48,794 nucleotides of DNA from Oscillospiraceae bacterium (lineage in GTDB: Bacteria > Bacillota > Clostridia > Oscillospirales > Oscillospiraceae). The stretch lies in assembly GCA_017458825.1 (NCBI GenBank), contig JAFSZX010000006.1:1-48794 (forward strand). The letters run 5' to 3'. This document shows positions 1-6,355 of the stretch, one piece after another. The notes under the pieces are model-generated. The model did no database searches, was not told where the DNA came from, and saw only the letters and a list, made by a program, of their open reading frames with translations. Each line of letters starts with the position of its first letter. The stretch's first letter is position 1. A program made the position numbers and the translations under genes.

Positions 1-6
1 AAGAAT

Positions 7-40
7 CAGGGATTGGGAGCGATCCCAGTCCCTGCCTTCT
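7..40 (+). terminator. Hairpin, probable end of an upstream tRNA or gene transcript
   Basis: Arms 7-18 and 23-34 pair over 12 bp (one G-T) around a GCGA tetraloop, and a weak pyrimidine/T tract (CCTTCTTT) follows. It lies 15 bases before the first tRNA and probably ends whatever is transcribed from outside the window. The U tract is poor, so it could instead be a processing hairpin. Confidence 0.5.
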
Positions 41-48
41 TTCCACAA

Positions 49-123
49 AGGGGTGTAGCCAAGTGGTAAGGCAAGGGACTTTGACTCCCTCATCCGCTGG
101 TTCGAGTCCAGCCATCCCTGCCA
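49..123 (+). tRNA. tRNA-Gln (anticodon TTG)
   Basis: Full cloverleaf: acceptor AGGGGTG pairs with CATCCCT (one G-T), the anticodon stem AGGGA/TCCCT encloses loop CTTTGAC with anticodon TTG, and the T arm GCTGG/CCAGC encloses TTCGAGT. The 3' CCA is encoded at 121-123. It is the first of four tRNA genes on this strand. Confidence 0.97.
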
Positions 124-156
124 TGTCTTTTCAGGGTCACACCCTTGTTTTCATAC

Positions 157-232
157 GCTCCGTTAGCTCAGTAGGTAGAGCACCTGCCTTTTAAGCAGGG
201 TGTCCGGGGTTCGAATCCCCGACGGGGCACCA
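157..232 (+). tRNA. tRNA-Lys (anticodon TTT)
   Basis: Acceptor GCTCCGT pairs with ACGGGGC, the anticodon stem CCTGC/GCAGG encloses loop CTTTTAA (anticodon TTT), and the T arm CGGGG/CCCCG encloses TTCGAAT. CCA is encoded. It sits 33 bases after tRNA-Gln with no obvious promoter between them, so the two are probably co-transcribed, and a terminator follows directly. Confidence 0.97.
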
Positions 233-267
233 AAGAGGACACTGCGCGCATGTGCAGTGTCCTCTTT
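233..267 (+). terminator. Intrinsic terminator after tRNA-Gln/tRNA-Lys
   Basis: AAGAGGACACTGC (233-245) pairs perfectly with GCAGTGTCCTCTT (254-266) around an 8-base loop, and the stem ends in TTT. It closes the first tRNA transcript. Confidence 0.85.
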
Positions 268-405
268 GCCATAACAAGTCATGCAGTGACTTGAAATGAT
301 TGCCAAATACCGCGGATAGCATGGCGGCACACCGGGTCCATAAGAAGCCAAACGCTACCCATCAATGGCGGCGCGGTCTGGCGGATAAAAAAAGAAAAAT
401 AGGTC

Positions 406-434
406 TTGCTATTTCGGAGGATGTGCGCTATAAT
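406..434 (+). promoter_or_regulatory. SigA-type promoter of tRNA-Met/tRNA-Trp
   Basis: TTGCTA at 406-411 and a perfect TATAAT at 429-434 are separated by 17 bp, with an A-rich UP-like stretch at 386-400. The predicted start lies about 17 bases before tRNA-Met. The rest of 268-405 shows no gene. Confidence 0.85.
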
Positions 435-457
435 AGCAAAGCCGACACGGGCTTGAT

Positions 458-534
458 GGGCCTTTAGCTCAGTTGGTTAGAGCAGACGGCTCATAACCGT
501 CCGGTCCCGGGTTCGAGTCCCCGAAGGCCCACCA
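458..534 (+). tRNA. tRNA-Met (anticodon CAT), elongator type
   Basis: Acceptor GGGCCTT pairs with AAGGCCC, the anticodon stem GACGG/CCGTC encloses CTCATAA (anticodon CAT), and CCA is encoded. The first acceptor pair is a normal G-C and the anticodon stem lacks the three G-C pairs of initiators, so this is elongator Met. An Ile tRNA whose C34 is modified to lysidine cannot be excluded from sequence alone. Confidence 0.93.
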
Positions 535-537
535 TAC

Positions 538-613
538 AGGGGTATAGCTCAGCTGGTAGAGCAGCGGTCTCCAAAACCGCGTGTCGAGAGTTCGAATCTT
601 TCTGCCCCTGCCA
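538..613 (+). tRNA. tRNA-Trp (anticodon CCA)
   Basis: Acceptor AGGGGTA pairs with TGCCCCT (one wobble), the anticodon stem GCGGT/ACCGC encloses CTCCAAA (anticodon CCA), and the T arm GAGAG/CTTTC encloses TTCGAAT. CCA is encoded at 611-613. It lies three bases after tRNA-Met in the same transcript. Confidence 0.96.
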
Positions 614-653
614 AAATAGGATTGCTATTTTAACAGAATAGCAATCCTATTTT
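614..653 (+). terminator. Intrinsic terminator after tRNA-Trp
   Basis: A 16-17-bp perfect inverted repeat (to 629, and 637-653) with a 7-base loop immediately follows the tRNA CCA end. The 3' arm finishes with TTTT, so it works as a terminator for the tRNA-Met/Trp unit. Confidence 0.85.
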
Positions 654-970
654 ATATTACTTTGATGCCATCAGAAGCACAGATGAACTGTTAGAAGCGC
701 TTGCTGTTTACGGATGGAGGTAGGTATGCTAAAAATGGGAAACACCAAAATAGACACTAAAAGAATTCGTTTTGAATTATAAGCTTGTTGATAAGCCGCT
801 TGTGAAAATCGGGCGTATAGAGCGACGATGATTTGCATGATGTGTACTTGCGATTTGCCCCCTATCCTGTTTGCCTTTCATCACAGTCCGGCAACCACGC
901 AATTGAGTGTTACATAACTTAACGGTAACCCCGATTTTGTCGAAACAGGATCCCTTCCGCATCAACAAGG
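654..970. other. Gene-free stretch, AT-rich, possible gene remnants
   Basis: No supported gene. An open frame without a start codon (634-723) runs to a stop at about 721-723, overlapping a GGAGG sequence (715-719). That in turn precedes an 18-codon frame opening with ATG at 726. A minus-strand open frame through 777-992 has no ribosome binding site and no recognisable protein features. The stretch may hold debris of a deleted gene. It ends in a plus-strand terminator, so something here may once have been transcribed. Confidence 0.35.
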
Positions 971-1008
971 CCTCTTTTGTCTGCCAAGGCAAAAGAGGTT
1001 TCTTGTTG
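971..1008 (+). terminator. Intrinsic terminator upstream of the DUF2975 gene
   Basis: CCTCTTTTGTC (971-981) pairs with GGCAAAAGAGG (988-998) around TGCCAA, followed by TTTCTTGTT. It is oriented to stop plus-strand transcripts from the gene-free stretch before they enter the next gene. Confidence 0.7.
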
Positions 1009-1060
1009 GTTTCCGTACGACTTCTATCCGGTAAAAATGCCGATATGCAATAAAAATATA

Positions 1061-1089
1061 TTGACTTTCGATATGACAGGTGCTACAAT
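1061..1089 (+). promoter_or_regulatory. SigA-type promoter of the DUF2975/HTH pair
   Basis: TTGACT (1061-1066) and TACAAT (1084-1089) are separated by 17 bp, with an A/T-rich run just upstream. The start codon is about 58 bases after the -10 box. Confidence 0.8.
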
Positions 1090-1147
1090 AACGTAGCAAT
1101 ACTGATCGAAACAAACTCGTTTCTGCGTCAGTTACAGGAGGTAATCA

Positions 1148-1648
1148 ATGGGTATGATTATGAGTAAAAAGGCCATGACGCGGCTACTGCACGCGATCTT
1201 GTGTATCGGCGCGCTGATCGCCGCAGGTATCTTCTTCGGAGCGGTGCCGCTGTACGGGCAATACATGGCGCAAACGGCGGCGCCGGAATTCGCCTATGCC
1301 TACGTGCCATGCTTACTCTGGGCGTGGGCATTTGCGCTGCCGCTTTTTTTGGCGGTGATTCCGGCATGGCGCGTGGTGTCCTCTATCTCCGATGCCCGGG
1401 GCGCGTTTTGCCGCGCAAACGTCCGGGCACTGCGGCAGATCGCGTATCTGGCATTTGCCGACGGAGTGATTTTCCCGCTGGGTATGTTGATCGTGGCGTT
1501 CATGGGCGCCGGAGCGCCGGGTTTGACGGTGCTGGTGACACCGGCAGTGATCTTTGCCTGCGCTGCCGCGGGCATCGCGGCGCTGTGCTTGAGCTGTCTG
1601 GTCGCAGAGGCGGCGGCACTGCGCGAAGAAAACGACTTGACGATTTGA
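1148..1648 (+). CDS. DUF2975-like integral membrane protein
   Basis: A 166-residue protein with four hydrophobic segments (about residues 13-33, 50-72, 98-120 and 125-150) separated by short loops. The size, topology and adjacent small Xre-type regulator match the DUF2975 pairing common in Firmicutes and actinobacteria. The biochemical role is unknown; by analogy with such membrane/HTH pairs it may sense an envelope signal or modulate its partner. Start: AGGAGGT at 1136-1142 places ATG 1148 at ideal spacing; the in-frame ATG at 1160 is less likely. It is first of two genes, 10 bases before the regulator, with its own promoter at 1061-1089. Confidence 0.75.
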   Translation: MGMIMSKKAMTRLLHAILCIGALIAAGIFFGAVPLYGQYMAQTAAPEFAYAYVPCLLWAWAFALPLFLAVIPAWRVVSSISDARGAFCRANVRALRQIAYLAFADGVIFPLGMLIVAFMGAGAPGLTVLVTPAVIFACAAAGIAALCLSCLVAEAAALREENDLTI

Positions 1649-1658
1649 GAGGTGCGGT

Positions 1659-1883
1659 ATGATCGTTTTTACCATTGACGTCATGTTGGCGCGGCGCAAA
1701 ATGAGCCTTACCGAGCTTTCGGAGCGGGTCGGAATCACCATGGCGAATTTATCCGTATTGAAAACCGGCAAGGCGCGCGCAGTACGGGTGGACACGCTGG
1801 ATCGGCTGTGCCGCGCGCTGAACTGTCAACCCGGTGATTTACTGGAATGGCGAGAAGCGGAGGACGGCGAATCTGTAAAGTAG
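1659..1883 (+). CDS. Small Xre/YozG-type HTH transcriptional regulator
   Basis: A 74-residue protein that is essentially one Cro/C1-type helix-turn-helix domain: the LARRKMSLTELSERVGITMANLSVLKTGK stretch (residues about 10-38) holds the two DNA-contacting helices, and the RLCRALNCQPGDLLEW end is typical of the YozG (HTH_26) group. It probably binds DNA as a dimer in the cytoplasm and controls its own operon and the membrane partner upstream. It follows that gene by 10 bases with GAGGTG as ribosome binding site. Its targets cannot be read from sequence. Confidence 0.85.
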   Translation: MIVFTIDVMLARRKMSLTELSERVGITMANLSVLKTGKARAVRVDTLDRLCRALNCQPGDLLEWREAEDGESVK

Positions 1884-1950
1884 ATATGCTTTTCAGAACT
1901 GTTGCGCCAACAAGTTGTGCGAACAGCACCTTTGCTTTTTCAAATAGGGG

Positions 1951-1979
1951 TTGCAAACAGCGGTAGGGCGTAGTATGAT
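1951..1979 (+). promoter_or_regulatory. Promoter of the FMN riboswitch-ribU unit
   Basis: TTGCAA (1951-1956) and TATGAT (1974-1979) with 17-bp spacing lie about 25 bases before the riboswitch. The interval 1884-1950 holds no gene. Confidence 0.75.
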
Positions 1980-2003
1980 AAAAGGCGGAACAACGAAATG
2001 ATT

Positions 2004-2116
2004 GTCTTCGGGGCGGGGTGCGATTCCCCACCGGCGGTATAGTCCGCGAGCGGCGCACGCGCCGCAGGAACCGGTGCGATTCCGGTACCGACAGTATAGT
2101 CTGGATGGGAGAAGGC
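2004..2116 (+). promoter_or_regulatory. FMN riboswitch (RFN element)
   Basis: The conserved RFN landmarks are all present in order: closing helix P1 (GTCTTC with GAAGGC), TTCGGGGCGGGGTGCGATTC, CCCACCGGCGGTATAGTC, an extended variable GC-rich arm (GCGGCGCACGCGCCGC), GGAACCGGTGCGATTCCGGTACCGACAGTATAGTC read as successive conserved blocks, and the 3' GGATGGGAGAAGG. FMN binding is expected to switch off the riboflavin transporter gene downstream. Confidence 0.96.
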
Positions 2117-2134
2117 GTGTGCGGCAGTTGGTAC

Positions 2135-2206
2135 GGCTCCTGAATGCGTACACCTTGGAAGGCAACCGTCTTTCGGGTGTTTACGCTATGTAAGGAGCTC
2201 TTTTTT
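2135..2206 (+). promoter_or_regulatory. Riboswitch expression platform: SD-sequestering hairpin with T run
   Basis: GGCTCCT (2135-2141) can pair with AGGAGCT (2193-2199), which contains the Shine-Dalgarno sequence of ribU. The helix is extended by GCGTA/TACGC and CACC/GGTG. CTTTTTT follows immediately and the start codon comes right after it. One hairpin could therefore act as an intrinsic terminator, an SD blocker, or both. The alternative fold was not computed. Confidence 0.65.
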
Positions 2207-2815
2207 ATGGAAAAACAACAACAGAAGACCCATCGTCTGGCGGTAGCCGCCATGTTGGCGGCGGTGGCGGCGGTTTTGCAATTTCTGGAGATCTCCGTTC
2301 CCGTAATGCCGGGTTTTGTGAAGCTGGATCTATCCGATCTGCCGGCGCTGCTGGGCACCTTTGCGCTGGGTCCCCTGTGGGGCGTGGTGATCCAACTGGT
2401 AAAAAACCTGCTGCACCTGCCCTTCGGTCATTCCGCCGGTGTGGGCGAGCTGTGTAACTTCCTGCTGGGCGGCATATTCGTATGCGTGGCAGGTCTTGTA
2501 TATCACCGCCGGAAGGGGCGCTCCTCGGCGCTGATCGGGTCGCTGGCAGGTGCAGCGGCGATGGCGGCGGTCAGCCTGCCGCTGAACTATTTTCTCGTCT
2601 ATCCGGCGTACGTGGCGATCCTCCATTTTCCGCTGGAGGCCATCATCGGCGCTTATGAGGCGATTTTCAGCGGTGTGAGCGATCTGGCGCTCGGTGACCC
2701 CCTGTGGAACTGCCTGCTGATATTCAACGTGCCGTTTACATTCTGCAAGGGATTGATCGACGTTGCTATCTGCTGGTTTATCTATAAGCCCCTCTCCCCC
2801 CTGCTTCATCAATAA
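2207..2815 (+). CDS. ribU: Riboflavin ECF transporter S component RibU
   Basis: A 202-residue hydrophobic protein with about six membrane segments. It is the substrate-binding S component that captures riboflavin and docks on the shared EcfA-EcfA'-EcfT module, which is not in this window. Supporting features are the FMN riboswitch directly upstream, the KLDLSDLPALLGTFALGP stretch (about residues 38-55) typical of RibU-like S components, and the length. Start: ATG 2207 lies 10 bases after AAGGAG (2192-2197); an in-frame ATG at 2144 lies inside the leader and is rejected. It is a single-gene unit ended by the terminator at 2824-2858. Confidence 0.93.
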   Translation: MEKQQQKTHRLAVAAMLAAVAAVLQFLEISVPVMPGFVKLDLSDLPALLGTFALGPLWGVVIQLVKNLLHLPFGHSAGVGELCNFLLGGIFVCVAGLVYHRRKGRSSALIGSLAGAAAMAAVSLPLNYFLVYPAYVAILHFPLEAIIGAYEAIFSGVSDLALGDPLWNCLLIFNVPFTFCKGLIDVAICWFIYKPLSPLLHQ

Positions 2816-2823
2816 ACAGATGT

Positions 2824-2858
2824 AAAGGTTCTGCCCCTTACAGGGCGGAACCTTTTTT
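2824..2858 (+). terminator. Intrinsic terminator of ribU
   Basis: AAAGGTTCTGCCC pairs with GGGCGGAACCTTT (one G-T) across a short CTTACA loop, followed by a run of six T. Confidence 0.93.
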
Positions 2859-2863
2859 CCCGG

Positions 2864-2892
2864 TTTACGGCACCACTGATGCGTGGTATAAT
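2864..2892 (+). promoter_or_regulatory. Promoter of dinB
   Basis: TTTACG (2864-2869), 17 bp, then a perfect TATAAT (2887-2892). No canonical LexA box was noticed next to it, so SOS control is not evident. Confidence 0.65.
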
Positions 2893-2925
2893 AGACCTGC
2901 CACGATATAGGAAGGAGGACGCGCC

Positions 2926-4137
2926 ATGGAACGGGTGATCCTGCACTGCGATCTGAACAGTTTTTTTGCCTCGGTGGAGCTGTTGAGCCATCCGGAACTG
3001 ATCAACCTGCCGGTGGCGGTGTGCGGCGATCCCTCCTCCCGACACGGTATTATCCTTGCCAAAAACGAGCACGCCAAACGCTTCGGCGTTAAAACCGCGG
3101 AGACGCTTTGGCAGGCAAAGCAGAAATGCCCCTCGCTGGTCCTTCTGCCGCCGCATCACAGTCTTTATGAGGTCTATTCCCGCCGCGTCAACGATATTTA
3201 CGGGCACTACACCGATCTGGTGGAGCCTTTCGGGATCGACGAGAGCTGGCTGGATCTCACCGGCAGTCTTCACCTCTTCGGCGGCGATCCCCGCGCTGTG
3301 GCGGATGAGATACGCCATCGGGTGTATCGGGAGCTGGGCTTGACCATCAGCGTCGGGGTGAGTTTCAATAAGGTGTTTGCCAAATTGGGCAGCGACTATA
3401 AGAAGCCGGACGCTACCACAGTGATCTCCCCCGCAGACTGGCGGCAGATCGTGTGGCCTCTGCCGGTGGGCGATCTTCTGTTCGTGGGCAGGGCGGCGCA
3501 GACGCTGCTGCGGCGTTGCGGCGTGGAAACCATCGGTCAGCTTGCCGCCTTTGATCGGGCGCGCCTGGTGGAGCTGATGGGGAAACTGGGCGGACAGCTT
3601 CATGACTATGCCAACGGTCTGGATCGCAGTGAGGTGCGGCGGCAGGATCAGCACGAGACCGTCAAGTCCGTCGGAAACGGCACCACCTTCCCCAAAAACC
3701 TCACGCGGCCGGAGGAAATACGCGCCGGACTCGCCCTGCTGAGCGACAGCGTCGCCTCGCGCCTGCGGCGGCAGGGCTTGTACTGCGGCGGCGTATCGGT
3801 CACACTGCGAAGCGCCGATTTTAAAACCTTCAGCCGCCAGAAGCGGCTGGACGCCCCCACTCGGTTGATGCGGGATATTTACCGCGCCGCCGTGGACCTG
3901 GCGATGGCGGCGTGGCACGCGCCGGAACCGCTGCGAATGCTGACGGTGACGGCACTGTATATCACGGAACAAAACGACGCTTATGAGCAGGTCGATCTGC
4001 TGGGTGGCGCGGCGGAGAAAAAAAGTGATAAGCAGGAGCGTCTGGAAGGCGCTATGGCGGCCATCCGCGGCAAATACGGAAAAGGCGCTATCTCCTTTGG
4101 CGCCGCAGACGGGGAAAAGGTCGGCTGGGAGGATTGA
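2926..4137 (+). CDS. dinB: DNA polymerase IV (Y-family translesion polymerase)
   Basis: A 403-residue DinB/UmuC-type polymerase that copies damaged DNA templates with low fidelity. The N-terminal HCDLNSFFASVE motif carries metal ligand Asp9, and GIDESWLDLTGS carries the catalytic pair Asp105-Glu106 (Ser-Trp replaces the more usual Ala-Tyr after it). The Lys/Arg-rich SVGVSFNKVFAKLGSDYKKP palm segment, the helix-hairpin-helix thumb (VGRAAQTLLRRCGVETIGQL) and the C-terminal little-finger domain follow. The start is set by GGAGGA before ATG 2926. It is monocistronic, ended by a convergent terminator. Confidence 0.95.
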   Translation: MERVILHCDLNSFFASVELLSHPELINLPVAVCGDPSSRHGIILAKNEHAKRFGVKTAETLWQAKQKCPSLVLLPPHHSLYEVYSRRVNDIYGHYTDLVEPFGIDESWLDLTGSLHLFGGDPRAVADEIRHRVYRELGLTISVGVSFNKVFAKLGSDYKKPDATTVISPADWRQIVWPLPVGDLLFVGRAAQTLLRRCGVETIGQLAAFDRARLVELMGKLGGQLHDYANGLDRSEVRRQDQHETVKSVGNGTTFPKNLTRPEEIRAGLALLSDSVASRLRRQGLYCGGVSVTLRSADFKTFSRQKRLDAPTRLMRDIYRAAVDLAMAAWHAPEPLRMLTVTALYITEQNDAYEQVDLLGGAAEKKSDKQERLEGAMAAIRGKYGKGAISFGAADGEKVGWED

Positions 4138-4153
4138 GCGGATTGCCATGATC

Positions 4154-4191
4154 AAAAAGCAGTCCCTCCTGATGGGAGGGACTGCTTTTTT
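4154..4191. terminator. Bidirectional terminator between dinB and alr
   Basis: AAAAAGCAGTCCCTCC and GGGAGGGACTGCTTTTTT form a long stem with a TGAT loop. Runs of A and T on both flanks make it work for dinB on the plus strand and for alr on the minus strand. Confidence 0.93.
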
Positions 4192-4229
4192 CATATCTTT
4201 CATCGCTTATATGCCGTTAGCCGGACGGG

Positions 4230-5399
4230 TCAAAACCGCAGCAGAAGCTCGCGGCCGATCTCCTTGCCGCCGCGCAGGTAAATGCGCGGAACGCGCTTGC
4301 TGACAGCGGTCAAGAGCTCATAAGAGATCGTGCCTGCCGCCGACGCCAAGTCGTTGACGCTGTTGTGCGCGCCGAAGATCTCCACCTCATCGCCCACCTG
4401 CACGCCCGGCAGATCGGTCAGATCGATCATACACATATCCATACAGATCCTGCCCCGCACCGGCGCAAGGCCCTGCGGCGTCAGCAAAGCGCAGTTATTG
4501 GAAAGGCAGCGAAAAAAACCGTCGGCATAGCCGTAGGGGACGACGCCCATACGGGTGGGGCGGCTTGTGACAAACCGCCTGCCATAGCTGATGGAGGTAT
4601 CGGGCGCATAATCTTTCACCGCGCTGACGGTGGTCTTCAGCGTCATCACCGGCCGCAGTCCCAGCTCCTCGGCAAACTCACCGCACCCGTAAAGCAACAG
4701 TCCGGGGCGCACCATATCCAGATACGTTTCCGGCCAGTGCGCCACCGCGCCGGTATTGGAGCAGTGCCGCAGAGCAAAGGGACGACCCAGCTTCTCCTCC
4801 ACCGCCGCGATGCAGCGGCAAAAGAGGTCAAACTGCCCTTGGGTATACCTATGGCTCTCCTCGTCCTCCTCGTCGGACACAGCAAAGTGGGTGAAGATCC
4901 CCTCGCTGTCCAACCCCGGCAGACGGCAGGCGTCACAGATCGCCGCCACCGCCCCATCAAAAAGCGCGCCGGCACACTGGAACCCGAGACGGGACATCCC
5001 CGTATCCACCTTGATATGGATCTTCAGCGTGCCGCCATGGCACACCGCCGCGGCGCTGTACGCCCGGGCGGCTTCCGCGGAGGTCACCGCCTGAGTGATC
5101 TGCAAGTCGATCAGCTTCCCCACCTGATCGGCAGGGGTATAGCCGAGGATCAGCATCGGCATAGTGATACCGCCGCGGCGCAGTTCCTCCGCCTCGTCAA
5201 TACTGCTCACCGCCAGATAGTCGGCGCCCAGCTCCTGCAGTAAGCGGGATGCCTGCACCGAGCCGTGACCGTAGGCATCCGCCTTGACTACGCCTAAAAA
5301 CTTCACGTTCGGACCGACGCGGCGGCGAAGCGTATGGTAGTTATGCGCCAGCGCGTCCAGATCGATCTCCGCCCAGGTTCTCCGCAATGTGGATTCCAT
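4230..5399 (-). CDS. alr: Alanine racemase
   Basis: A 389-residue PLP enzyme that interconverts L- and D-alanine, supplying D-Ala for peptidoglycan and possibly controlling spore germination. The N-terminal barrel carries VVKADAYGHG with the PLP lysine Lys39; the C-terminal beta domain carries ISYGRR with the catalytic Tyr272 and the RICMDMCMIDLTD segment. Start: ATG 5399 follows AAGAGGAG at good spacing; a TTG nine codons further up lacks a ribosome binding site. It lies 23 bases after the D-aminoacylase remnant and is probably in one transcript with it and the amino acid permease. Confidence 0.95.
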   Translation of the reverse strand: MESTLRRTWAEIDLDALAHNYHTLRRRVGPNVKFLGVVKADAYGHGSVQASRLLQELGADYLAVSSIDEAEELRRGGITMPMLILGYTPADQVGKLIDLQITQAVTSAEAARAYSAAAVCHGGTLKIHIKVDTGMSRLGFQCAGALFDGAVAAICDACRLPGLDSEGIFTHFAVSDEEDEESHRYTQGQFDLFCRCIAAVEEKLGRPFALRHCSNTGAVAHWPETYLDMVRPGLLLYGCGEFAEELGLRPVMTLKTTVSAVKDYAPDTSISYGRRFVTSRPTRMGVVPYGYADGFFRCLSNNCALLTPQGLAPVRGRICMDMCMIDLTDLPGVQVGDEVEIFGAHNSVNDLASAAGTISYELLTAVSKRVPRIYLRGGKEIGRELLLRF

Positions 5400-5422
5400 T
5401 CTCTCTTTTTCTCCTCTTATTC

Positions 5423-6302
5423 TCAAGCCTTATGCGCCACAAACTTGCCCGGATATACACCGGTAAATTTCATGTCGTGGTAGACCACCTGACCGCCCAC
5501 GATCACGTAGTCCATCCCCTCCGTCAAACGGTTGGGATCATCGTAGGTGGAAAGATCCTTCAGCCTGTCATAGTCGAAGATCAGCACGTCCGCGTCATAA
5601 CCGGCTTTCAGCAGGCCCTTGTTGGGCACCAACAGCCGCTCCGCCGTCAGTCCGGTCATCTTGTGGATCATCTGCTCCAGCGTGAGGATCTTCTTATCTT
5701 TGACGTAGTAATTGATCGCATGGGGGAAGGTGGCGCTGTCACGGGGGTGACCCTTGCTCGCCCAACTATTATTATATCCATCGGTGCCGACTACGCAATA
5801 GGGACTTTGGATGATTTCCCACAGATCCTCTTCCCGCATGGTAGCGTAAACGCACTTTGCCGTGCCCTTGGTGGCGTCCATCAGCTCGAAGAAGCATTCC
5901 CACGGATCCCGACCCTGCAACGCGGCAAACCGGCTGACAGACAGTCCCTCCGCCTCCGGCATATTCGGCGCGGTGACCGTGTAGACGCCGTTATAAGGCG
6001 CCGTGGCACGTGCCAGCGCTACGACCTCCTCCGTGTCGGCGTAACAGCCTGGCACGTAGATCAAGCCTGTACTCATGCCGGCGGCGCCGGATTGCATCGC
6101 GTCACGCAAAAGACCCTGCATCCGATCCAGCTCCGGCGCGGTGGCAAGCCGGTTATCCAGACCCATCACCTGCATCCGCAAGACACGGTGGCCGATATAG
6201 AACTTGGCGTTGGCGCTCATGGAGCAACGCTCCACGTATTCCAAAAACCGCTCAAAAGACGTCGATCAGCGTACCATTTTTGATAAGCAAATCCAACATC
6301 AT
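5423..6302 (-). pseudogene. N-acyl-D-amino-acid deacylase (D-aminoacylase), degraded by two internal deletions
   Basis: The gene starts with AGGAGG and ATG 6302 and encodes the typical N-terminus MMLDLLIKNGTLID, but the frame then breaks to VF-stop. The rest continues in another frame from about 6262 (FERFLEYVERCSM). Against the roughly 480-530-residue family, about 110-120 residues holding the N-terminal metal-binding HxH region are missing. A second, in-frame gap lies near 5975 (GVYT joined to VTAPNMPEAEG), removing about 100 residues with the middle His ligands. The C-terminal part (GTDGYNN..., the MTGLTAERL segment, KPGYDADVLIF-type end) is intact. With both metal sites gone it cannot be active. 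Family alignment was from memory, so gap sizes are approximate. An assembly error is a less likely alternative. Confidence 0.8.
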
Positions 6303-6355
6303 AGCTTCCTCCTTATATCCTTTACTGTAAAGTGAATTACCCTTATACGGACGGA

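Noticed and set aside
777..992. Minus-strand 71-codon frame before the DUF2975 gene
   Set aside because: No ribosome binding site and no familiar sequence; it reads through a terminator stem.
2144..2206. Upstream in-frame ATG for ribU
   Set aside because: It lies inside the riboswitch expression platform and would add a non-membrane leader; AAGGAG fits ATG 2207.
2809..4203. Minus-strand open frame of 464 codons opposite dinB
   Set aside because: dinB on the plus strand has catalytic motifs, promoter and ribosome binding site; the opposite frame crosses both terminators.
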